NCBI GenBank assembly: GCA_963575745.1
Contig: CAUYUJ010005780.1
Span: 1,098,501 to 1,162,500 of the forward strand
Origin: Prorocentrum cordatum
Taxonomy: Eukaryota > Sar > Dinophyceae > Prorocentrales > Prorocentraceae
Reading direction: 5' to 3'
DNA: 64,000 nt
The notes beneath the pieces are model-generated. The model was not told where the DNA came from, made no database searches, and saw nothing but the letters and a program-made list of their open reading frames with translations. Every line of letters starts with the position of its first letter. The stretch's first letter is position 1. Made by a program: the position numbers and the translations under genes. Shown here piece by piece: positions 55,280 to 64,000 of this stretch.

Positions 55280-56376
55280 ATAGTAGCAGTCGTAGAGTCG
55301 TAGTAGGAGTCGCACCAGTAGTCGTAGTAGTCGTCGACGTCGTCGTCGTAGTCGTAGTAGTAGTCGTAGTAGCTATAGCAGTAGTAGTCGTAGTAGTGGT
55401 CGTAGTGGTCATAGTGAGGGTAGTTGTAGTAGTAGTAGTTGTTGTAGTAGTAGTCGTACTGGCAGTGGTCGTGATAGTGATAGTAGCATGTGGAGCTGTA
55501 GCAATAGTAGTGGTCGTACTAGTAGTAATAAGAATAACCGTAGACGTGGACGTAGCCATAGTAGTCGTAGTAATAGTCGCGGTCGTCGTAATACTAATTG
55601 TAGCAACAGTAGTCGTATCATCGGTAGTAGCAGTAGTAGTCGCAGCAGCTGTAGTGATAGTGGTAGAAAAATTAGTGGTAGTCGTAGTAGTACGTGTCGT
55701 CGTAGGTGGTATGAGCAGTAATGGTAGTAGTCGTAACAGTAGTAGCAGTAGAAGTAGTACTAGTAGTGATAGAAATAACCGCAGTAGCACCAATAGTAGC
55801 TGTTTAGTAGTAGTACTAGTAATATTAAAAGTAATAGTAGTAGTAGGAGTAGTAGCAGTAGTAGAAGTAGTAGCGGAACTGGAAATAGTGGTGGTCGTGG
55901 TCGTGGTAGTAGTACTAGTAGCAGTAGTAGTAGTAGTAGTAGTAGTAGTAGCCGTAGTAGCGGTAGTAGTACCAATAGTAGTAGTAGTAGTAGTAGTAGC
56001 AGTAGCAGTAGTAGTAGTAGTAGTAGTAGTCGTCGTCGTAGTAGTAGAAGTAGTGGTAGTCGTAGTAGAAGCGGGCGTACTAGTAATACGAGTAGCAGAC
56101 GAAGTAGTAGACGTCGTAGAAATCACAAAAGAAGTGGTAGTCGTAGTGGTGCTCGTAGCTGTTTTAGTGTTGAGGTGATAATAATCGGAATGCAAGAAGT
56201 AGGGGTGGAAATCGTAGTCGTTGTCTTAGTCGTCAGCGTCGTCGTAAAAAAACGGAAAACAAGAAAATTAGTCGCAATCGACGTATCAGTAATACAAGTT
56301 GCGGTAACAGTAACAGTCGTGGAAGAAGTAGTAGTAGTCGTCATATCAGTAGTAGTAGTGAGTAGTAGTAGTAGTG

Positions 56377-56413
<37 letters not shown>

Positions 56414-56784
56414 CAGTAGCAGTAGCAGTAGCAGTCGCAGTAGTAGTACTGGCACCAGTAATCGTAGTAGTAGTAGTAGTAGTAGTAGAAGTAGTAGAAG
56501 TAGAGGTAGCGTTAGTAGTAATGGTAGTAGTAGTCGTAGTCGTAGTAGCAGCAGTAGTGGTAGTAGTAGTAGTAGTCGTCGTCGTAGTAGTAGTAGTACT
56601 AGATGTAGTAGTAGTTGTAGTAGTAGACGTCCGTCCTCTCATTAGCAGGAGTACTACGAATAGTAGTAGACGTGGTGATAGACGATTAGTACTAAAACTG
56701 ATACTAGTCTGAACCGTAGTCGTAGCAGTAGTAATAGTAGTAATAGTAAGAGTCGTTGTAGTCAGAATCGTGCTGGTAGTAATC

Positions 56785-56826
<42 letters not shown>

Positions 56827-56833
56827 ATAGTGA

Positions 56834-56865
<32 letters not shown>

Positions 56866-56990
56866 CTAGTACTCGTACTAGTAGTAGTCGTAGTCGTAGT
56901 CGTCCAAGTTGTAGTAGTAGTGGTAGTAAACGTAGCAGAAGTAGTATTACTAGTTGCCGTAGTGGTAGTAGTAGTAATAACAATAACAAG
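54853..56990. repeat. 2.1-kb TAG/CTA trinucleotide array
   Basis: GTA units repeat for more than two kilobases with interruptions (CGT, AAT, GCAGTA). Pure blocks of 10-20 units occur at 54897-54960, 55029-55075, 55190-55280 and 56778-56865. The repeat reads as poly-Val or poly-Ser on the plus strand and poly-Thr or poly-Leu on the minus strand, in frames of up to 486 codons. None of these is a gene. Confidence 0.97.
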
Positions 56991-57245
56991 AAGAACTCAT
57001 GGTGGGAATACCGCATGTCACTGCCACACGTTCGTGACTTGCGAAACCTGGATTGGGGAGAACCCCATTGCGTGCAACACGTTTTAAATGATGTTGCCAC
57101 TCGACAAAAGAAGATAGCAGCTTCGAGTCGTCCCCCCCCGCGGTAACACAGTTCGGCCTTGCCGCCACTGTCTTCCGACCAACTCTGCCTTGCCCCGAGA
57201 TAATCAACTCTCAGGGGTGAGGGGAGAGGGTGATTCATTTTCTGG
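56991..57245. other. No gene recognised
   Basis: Short unique stretch between two repeats. Confidence 0.4.
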
Positions 57246-57440
57246 GGCGGTCGGATAACCTGCGTACACCACAGCGCTTCCGTACACAACACATGATGTA
57301 CACCACAGCGCCAGTGTACACCACAGCAGACGTATGCACCACACCGCTTGTCCACACCGCCTGTGCACACCACAGTAGCTGGAGCAGCAGAATGTGTGCA
57401 CACAAGCGCCTCAATGTGCGTGTGTGCGTGTGTGTGTACC
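57246..57440 (+). repeat. 18-bp minisatellite, third locus
   Basis: About eight units of the CGC(C/T)-GTGTACACCACAG type (for example 57263, 57309, 57327), the same unit as in the foldback arms at 31.8 and 32.4 kb. A GTGTGCG run follows at 57417-57437. Confidence 0.8.
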
Positions 57441-58520
57441 GCAATGCCTGTGTACACGCTGTTTAGATACACCTCCAGAGGCCGCCGGAAACTGACAAAC
57501 AACATCGGCCGTCGTCGTCGCTGTCCCAAACCACTCCTAACCTGGACGCTACCGGACCGCTCCCCCGAGGGCGCAAGCCGTGACGTTACCTGGCCCCTCT
57601 CCCCCCCCCAAACGGTAATGCCTGTTATCTGGGGACGCGGAAAAACATCTTACAATCCAACAGCGATGACGTGTGCTTTGATTCTGGCACTTTTGACGCG
57701 CAGGTGGATGCATCTCGTCTTCGGTAACCCAGATAGTTCTGTGGTAGGAGATATCTAGTAATTGATGAGCGACTTCCCCCTCACCGTCGACGCTTTGCTC
57801 CGAAGCTGTCTTTTCAATCTCAAGATGGCCCAACACGAGCACACCACGACTGCAAGATGCCCCAAGACAAGCCCGAAACAATTCCCCAAGCCACTCCCCA
57901 ATCTGTCCTCGAGATGACCGCAGAAGGCCCCAAAACTCCCCAGGAGGCACCCACTGAGGGATGGAGGTTCCAGGAAGCCGAAGGCACTAACAATAACAGA
58001 CGTGTCCCCCTACTCTACCGCGGTTGCGGTGTCGGGACCTCGCCTTCTCTTCAAAGTGCCGCGCGCGCCCGCCTCCTTCCATCGGGGGGCGACCGCACGC
58101 GTACCCAACGTCCATTTGGGCACACCGTTCACACATATCGTTACCGAGCCCTATCTACGGCGCTGGTGGCCGCATGCGTACTCGTCAAATCGCACCAGCC
58201 CCCTGGGTGTAGGCAGTTAAAGCTGAAGTAATTCGCACGATTCTGGGAGGGTCTCATCACTGGTCCTTCTGAACGCACACCGCCTCCCACACTCGACCGG
58301 CTGCCGACCAGGAGCCAGGAGGGCATGCCGCAGTCCCTGTCATTATTCGACGCGGAGCTCCCCACATGTGCATCTCACTTCCTGGCACTTCCGTCTGCGA
58401 GTGTCAGAATGAAAGAGCCTTAGCCTGTGGCGACTAAGCATTTCCTGGCAGCGCCCTGATACATCGAGGTGATCGTGGGTCTCTGAAGCGAGAAGGGTCG
58501 TAGGTTCTTAAACTAACGTT
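57441..58520. other. No gene recognised; family-D patch
   Basis: CAAGATGGCCCAACACGAGC and CCCCAAGAC words at 57821-57950 resemble family D. Remaining frames have no support. Confidence 0.45.
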
Positions 58521-60150
58521 TCGTCTGAGAGGTCGCCTTGTCGGCTCCACGTTAGGGAGCACACATGCTATGCCAACGACATCGCGGTGATCAGAAGGCT
58601 GCAAAGGGCAAGAAGTCGAGGGTGCCCAAACCAACGAACCGATCGGGATTCTTTCCACAATCTAAGCGCGAACGGGAACGTTTAACAATACTTGGCGGCT
58701 CTTCCCTGGGGGTACCTCTGTGGCATGGTATGCCTACAGCATCGGTGTGAGGAGGCCCTGAGGAGGAAGGAACCATCCGAACGAACTGCTCAAGACATTC
58801 CCACAATCTGGGCGCGAACAAACAGATGACCTACCCTCTGGCGCCTCCTCCCGGGGGGGCTCAGTAGGCATGTCTTCCACATCGACGTGATCATGAGGCT
58901 TTGAAGCGACAGGCAGGAGCCTGGGCCACCAAACAAGCAGACAACTTGAGGAATTACCGCAATCTGAGCGCAAAGACTGGCACATGTCAAACACCCCTGG
59001 CAACTCTTCCTTGGGGTGCTCAAGTGCGATGCCTGCCATACCGCAGAGACCACGAGGATCTCAAAAGACAAGGGTCTGGGGCCAAACTGGGCAAAACACC
59101 TGAGGCATCCCCACAACCTGGGCGCGAAGGGGTAAATGTCATAATGACTGGCGGCGGCTCATCGAGGTGCCCAAATGCCACGCTCGCTAGAGCTCGATAA
59201 ACATGGGGCCCAGAAAAAAAAACAGCAAAGGCTATCAAACAAGCAAACATCTGGACCATCCCCGCAATCTGGCTGCGAACAGACCCGTGATATGCCCCTG
59301 TGGCCCAGTGGCAGCTCATCCTCGGAGCCATCAAACCCCATGCCTGCTACATCTCGACGAGCATCGAGCTTTGAACAGGACCAACGTATGGGCCACCAAG
59401 CAGGCAACCCGCCTGAGACAATCCCACAACCTGGGCGCGAACGGACCCAGGTTGTACACCCTGGCGGCCCCTCCTTGGGGTCCTCAAGTGCCACGCTTGC
59501 TATTACCGACCCGTATAATACGGATGTGCGTCAAGGATGCAAGGGCCTTGGAAGACCATGTCGGCACTTTGCGGGCGGGGCGCGGTCAGCGAAAGCGACC
59601 AAGGATGGGCCGAAGGGGAAGGATGCGTGGAGAATCCTGGAAAGTTGATCATCCTTACAGTGCGGGTTGACTGCACATGGCGATGAGCATGAGGGCTCTG
59701 ACATGAGACGAATTACATCAAGTAAACAAGCACACCGCCTGAGACATCCCCGCACTCTGGGCGCGAACGGGCAAAAGTCCCTACCCTTGGCGGTTCCTCC
59801 TCGGGGTATGAATGCCCCGCTTCCGTCATAGCGATGAGTACGAAGGCTCTGAAAACAAACAAAAACATGATCAACCAAACGGACACACCACCTAAGGCAT
59901 CCGGATAATCTGGGCGCGCATGGGCAAATGTCATACCCCATGACGGCGGCCCTGGGCGTGCTTAAGTGCGTCGCTTGCTACATCGCGATGAACATGAGGG
60001 CGATGAAAAGAAAAACATCAACCAGGCAAGCAAACCACTTGAGGCATCTCCGCAACCTGGACGCGAGCGGGCAACCGGCATACCCCCTGTCGGCTCCCCC
60101 TTGGTGCTCAAATGCCACGCCTGCTGCATCACGATGAGCATGGGGCCCTG
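58521..60150 (+). repeat. ~154-bp satellite, about ten units
   Basis: The anchor C(A/G)CAA(C/T)CTGGGCGCGAA recurs at about 58661, 58807, 58963, 59117, 59268, 59430, 59756, 59909 and 60056 (spacings 146-163 bp, one double interval of 326). Each unit also has GCCACGC-TGCTA-, GATGAGCATG-GG-CTCTGA and AAACAAGCA-AC-CCTGAG blocks. One unit (about 59510-59660) is replaced by unrelated sequence. Confidence 0.88.
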
Positions 60151-60855
60151 ACTGTATGAGTGATGTGCGCGTGAGTCTGAATATGAGTGCGAATGGTGTG
60201 TAGGAGTGAATATGAGCACGTGCGAGCTTGATAATAGGGGCTGAGTGAGACAGAGTGTCAGTGAACTTAAGTGTGAGTAGTTGCCTAGGCATGTCTCAGC
60301 ACCAGCGAGCTGAGAAGGAGAAGGAGGCGAGAAGTGAGGAACTAGATGCGTCACAATAGTAACAACCACATAGTTTGGATATGAGGAAGCCTGACAAAGC
60401 GCAATGTGCGGCAAAATCTGGATGGTGTACTTGTCCATTTGTCCACCGTGCGCTGTCAGTGTCCCTGTCGAAACCAATGCACCATGCTGTTCAACTCGCA
60501 GCCGCGGCCGCTGTGAAGTTGCTGTTTGCCCGGAATGTCGGGGAATCGCCCTCGTACTGCCCAAAGCGCGCTGCCACGTGAACTGGCGAACCTGGCGCAC
60601 TTGGCGCGGCTAAAAGCGGGTGGCGCACTTGACTCACTTGGAGCATGGGGCGCGTCTGTCGCCCGAGCGCGTCTGGCACGCTAGACCCCTGGTGCATATA
60701 GAACGCGCGGCGCACCCTGCACGGCGTCGCAGACCTGGCGTCTGCACGGGTTCCGCACGACTGTCCATCAGGTGGCGGCCTCGTTCTAGGCTGCGTCTCG
60801 GGAGCTACTCAAATGGTGGGAGGACGGGTGGGAGTGAGCGAGACAGCTTGTGGCA
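60151..60855. other. No gene recognised
   Basis: A GAGT-rich patch at 60160-60260 resembles 25196-25540. CTGGCGCACTTGGCGCGGC-type repetition occurs at 60580-60650. Confidence 0.45.
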
Positions 60856-61320
60856 TTCCCGTTGGAAACTTGATCTCTCAAGATGGTGTCCGATATGCCT
60901 CTACGAGGCCTCAAGACCGCCACAAGGGTGCTCCAAGTAGCCACGGAGCCTACCAAGGACGCCCCGGAGAGGCCAAACTCATTCACACACGTACAAGAGT
61001 TCTGCAAAGAGTTGTAGCTTCTCACAGGTTCGCTCCCAAAGGGCTTCTGAAACCGATAGAGAACTCCAGGATCGCCCAGGAGAGCCTCAAGATGTGCCCA
61101 GAATTGCGCCAAGACGGCCCCAAGAGCGCCTTACATCACCTCAAGAAAGCCACAAAGAGGCCACTTGTCCGGCTCCAGCGGGGGGGTAATTAAACTGCCC
61201 CCTCCAGACTGGATGTCGTGCAGGATGCCCCCGCATGCCCCTAAGACCCTAAGAAGCCCCCCGAAGACTGCTCTAGAAGCTCCCCAAATGGTTCCAAGGG
61301 GGATTGGAGAGGCTTCCAAT
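60856..61320. repeat. Dispersed C-rich family D, decayed copy
   Basis: CTCAAGATG, CCCCAAGAGCGCC and CTAAGAAGCCCCCC words at 60880-61320 around a TTCGCTCCCAAAGGGCTTCT block (61030) comparable to the one near 6950. Confidence 0.5.
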
Positions 61321-61344
61321 GAGGCCCCCGAAGCGAAGAGCGAA

Positions 61345-61680
61345 CGATCCGCCTCCTCCTCCTCCTCCTCCTCCTCCTCCTCATCATCATCCATGTCCTG
61401 CTCCTCCTCCCACGTCATCCTCCCATTCCTCTTCCTCTTTCCCGTCCTCCTCCTACTCCTCCCCCTACCACTTCTCCTCCTCCTCCTCCTCCTCCTCCTC
61501 CTCCTCCTCCTCCTCCTCCTCCTCCCACCTAGGGTTCACCAAACATTGTCTAGGACCGTGGTCCACCAATTTCCTCTTCCTCCTGCTCGCCCTCCTCCTC
61601 CTCCTCCTTCCGATTCCTCATTTGTCCTCCCTTCTCCTCCTCCGCTTCCTCATCCTTCTTCTCTCTCATCCCCCTCCATC
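61345..61680. repeat. CTC/TCC trinucleotide tract
   Basis: Pure CTC runs at 61350-61384 and 61480-61527 with mixed pyrimidine between and after them. Confidence 0.92.
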
Positions 61681-61689
61681 GACATATAT

Positions 61690-61794
61690 AGGCTGCGCCC
61701 GCTCTCTGCCCTCTGCATGCACCTGCACTTCCCTGATCAGGGCAACTCGCCTGGACATCGTCACTGGATGGGCGGGTGGGGGTACGCGGCGCGT
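61690..61794 (+). repeat. Dispersed ~105-bp element E, copy 2
   Basis: TCCCTGATCAGGGCAACTCG, CCTGGACATCGTCACTGG and ATGGGCGGGTGGGGGTACGC align in order with 23651-23713, and the upstream CTGCATGCACCTGCACT aligns with 23632-23650. Confidence 0.6.
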
Positions 61795-62507
61795 CACAAC
61801 CTCCTTAGAACTATGGCTCCCTCTAGAGATATCAACTGCGGCGTCAGTAGGCCAGTGCATGTGCACCTGGCGTCTATTTGAGCACACCCATGTAGCAACA
61901 TTGAGGGCGACCGCATGGGTCTTGCATATCCTTTTGGCTAGCACTTTACACTGTTCGTGCCCCAACGCACCGCAACTACTACGCCAATAGAGGCAATATG
62001 ATATGAACACCGCATCCGTTTTGCTCCTCTCCCCTCCCCCAGCAAGCGAGACAGCCGCGTGCTATTTAGCAGGATATCCGAGCCAAGCGCTGTTACATGT
62101 TAAAAGATTCGTCAAGGTGGTCAAGTGTGTCTATGACATGCCAAGCTTTCCTGCCCAAAAGAACAGAAGGCGTCAGAAGGCCTCAGGACATCCCCGGAAG
62201 GCCCCAAGGCACCCTACAAATCGCCCACTACGTCCGAAAAGAGTACCCAAATATCCCCAGAACCTACGTAACGCTGGAAACCTATCTCCTGCGGTACATC
62301 ACCGAGCCCAAATACCACACTGAAGTCCAGCCAAATAAATCTCATACCTGGATCGCCAATCCTCTGGACCGCACAACTTGTGACGGCAACGCCATCCCTG
62401 GAAAATTAGCCTGGCGAAGGACCCAACCATATGCAGCTGCGAGTGCCGCACGGATATGAGACGAAGGAGGGGGCACGCAAACTAGGCCCCTCTTCTCATA
62501 GGCACCG
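61795..62507. other. No gene recognised
   Basis: Plain sequence. CCCCGGAAGGCCCCAAGGC near 62190 is family-D-like. Confidence 0.4.
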
Positions 62508-63640
62508 CGCCACTGGGGCCTTCGGTGGAGCTCCCTATGGGGCCACGAAACGTGTGAGGGGTGTGCCGAAATGGGTGGTGGGGAGGCATGCGGACCCTGG
62601 GGCCTTCGGTGGAGCTCCCTATGGGGCCACGAAACGTGTGAGGGGTGTGCCGAAATGGGTGGTGGGGAGGCATGCGAACGCAGCCACTGGGGCCTTCGGT
62701 GGAGCTCCCTATGGGGCCACGAAACGTGTGAGGGGTGTGCCGAAATGGGTGGTGGGGAGGCATGCGACTGGGGCCTTCGGTGGAGCTCCCTATGGGGCCA
62801 CGAAACGTGTGAGGGGTGTGCCGAAATGGGTGGTGGGGAGGCATGCGAACCCAGCCACTGGGGCCTTCGGTGGAGCTCCCTATGGGGCCACGAAACGTGT
62901 GAGGGGTGTGCCGAAATGGGTGGTGGGGAGGCATGCGAACGCAGCCACTGGGGCCTTCGGTGGAGCTCCCAATGGGGCCACGAAACGTGTGAGGGGTGTG
63001 CCGAAATGGGTGGTGTGCGGCCACTGGGGCCTTCGGTGGAGCTCCCTATGGGGCCACGAAGTGTGAGGGGTGTGCCGAAATGGGTGGTGGGGGCATGCGA
63101 ACGCAGCCACTGGGGCCTTCGGTGGAGCTCCCTATGGTGAAACGTGGAGGGGGCCACGTGTGAGGGGTGTGCCGAAATGGGTGGTGGGGAGGCATGCGAA
63201 CGCAGCCACTGGGGCCTTCGGTGGAGCTCCCTATGGGGCCACGAAACGTGTGAGGGGTGTGCCGAAATGGGTGGTGGGGAGGCATGCGAACGCAGCCACT
63301 GGGGCCTTCGGTGGAGCTCCCTATGGGGCCACGAAACGTGTGAGGGTTGTGCCGAAATGGGTGGTGGGGAGGCATGCGAACGCAGCCACTGGGGCCTTCG
63401 GTGGAGCTAAACGTGTGAGGGGTGTGCCGAAATGGGTGGTGGGGAGGCATGCGAACGCAGCCACTGGGGCCTTCGGTGGAGCTCCCATATGGGGCCACGA
63501 AACGTGTGAGGGGTGTGCCGAAATGGGTGGTGGGGAGGCATGCGAACGCAGCCACTGGGGCCTTCGGTGGAGCTGCCTATGGGGCCACGAAACGTGTAAG
63601 GGGTGTGCCGAAATGGGTGGTGGGGAGGCATGCGAACGCA
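62508..63640 (+). repeat. 90-bp minisatellite (array 3 of the family)
   Basis: About 13 highly similar units. Each runs GCCACTGGGGCCTTCGGTGG, AGCTCCCTATGGGGCCACGA, AACGTGTGAGGGGTGTGCCG, AAATGGGTGGTGGGGAGGCA and TGCGAACGCA. Several units lack blocks of 6-20 bp (for example near 62590, 62765, 63020, 63060 and 63408). The canonical unit is 30 codons, so all six frames stay open; these are not genes. Confidence 0.97.
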
Positions 63641-63692
63641 GGAGGGAGGAGGGCGAGGAGAAGGAGGAGGAGGAGAAGGAGGAGAAGGAGGA

Positions 63693-63747
63693 GGAACGCG
63701 GGGACCGTCTCTTCAAAACGAGGACCCAGCACCACAAGATGGTTGGG
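63693..63747 (+). repeat. Conserved 3' flank of the minisatellite arrays (copy 2)
   Basis: Matches 18021-18076 at about 51 of 55 positions after the same kind of GGAGGA purine spacer (63641-63690). Confidence 0.85.
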
Positions 63748-64000
63748 CACAATCGGCAAGACACACCGACTGCTGCCACCCCGCTGCTAAAGCTTCCGAT
63801 ATTGGCAGCCTGACCTCTCCTTGATGGACACCACATCATTGTTTACAGAGGCGAGTGCGAGGATCTTCCAGCCCCTAAGCCAGCTGCTCTACGTTCGGCG
63901 GGTCAGCTGCGCGGGGTGGAGCCTCTCTCGGAGCCCAAATGGCAGCGCCAGAACCTCCAGCGGACGAGCAGGATGTCGAAGTCATCTAAATGTTCAGAAG
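63748..64000. other. No gene recognised at the window end
   Basis: Short unique sequence. The frame is open on the plus strand at the edge (CCTAAGCCAGCTGC...), but nothing can be concluded. Confidence 0.35.

Noticed and set aside
54735-56195. 486-codon minus-strand frame rich in Thr and Leu
   Set aside because: It is a translation of the TAG/CTA trinucleotide array, and other frames over the same bases are equally open.
62342-63157. Long frames on both strands encoding 30-residue repeats
   Set aside because: The 90-bp unit is a multiple of three, so openness is automatic. Units with non-triplet deletions change phase without apparent constraint.

Overview
The window reads as nuclear DNA from a dinoflagellate. 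The key evidence is a 22-nt sequence on the minus strand (38958-38979) that matches the universal dinoflagellate trans-spliced leader at 20 of 22 positions. It lies exactly at the 5' boundary of a full-length non-LTR retrotransposon whose reverse transcriptase resembles dinoflagellate LINEs. High GC, dense repeats, sparse decayed genes and no prokaryotic operon structure all fit. The species cannot be named from the sequence.

Layout. 0-12.6 kb is gene-poor: microsatellites, short inverted-repeat elements (called families A, B and C here), a C-rich CCAAGAGG-type dispersed family (D), and one possible cysteine/histidine exon near 8.4 kb. 12.6-14.3 kb (minus) holds a reading frame interrupted by two TAG codons. 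14.6-22 kb is mostly tandem repeats, including a 24/27-bp array, a ~78-bp array and a GTGTCCC/GATCGATA region. 22.2-23.5 kb (minus) holds the best host gene: two exons joined by an intron with GTGAGT and TTTGCAG ends, plus neighbouring exon-like frames. 29-30 kb (minus) holds another broken or intron-bearing gene. 31.65-32.8 kb is a foldback structure with arms made of an 18-bp minisatellite.

33,001-38,997 is the centrepiece. A 5.96-kb LINE on the minus strand is flanked by a 16-19 bp target-site duplication. In order it carries a spliced-leader relic, a perfect hairpin, a coiled-coil/RRM-like N-terminus, an apurinic-type endonuclease with damaged catalytic residues, a reverse transcriptase, and a C-terminal Cys/His motif. 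Its RT is split between motifs B and C by a ~760-bp inverted-repeat-bounded insert filled with an 11-bp satellite.

39-45.6 kb is again repeats, including a reverse-oriented array related to the 17-kb and 62-kb arrays. 45.6-48.7 kb (plus) is a long frameshifted coding relic carrying a 223-bp family-A foldback element with a 5-bp target duplication. 49.2-52.2 kb is three ~1-kb tandem copies of a GC-rich unit. 54.85-57.0 kb is a 2.1-kb TAG/CTA trinucleotide array. 58.5-60.15 kb is a ~154-bp satellite. 62.5-63.6 kb is a 90-bp minisatellite.

No rRNA, convincing tRNA, CRISPR array or intact known metabolic gene was recognised. Most long open frames are by-products of high GC or of repeat units whose length is a multiple of three. 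All calls come from reading the sequence; no database search was possible.
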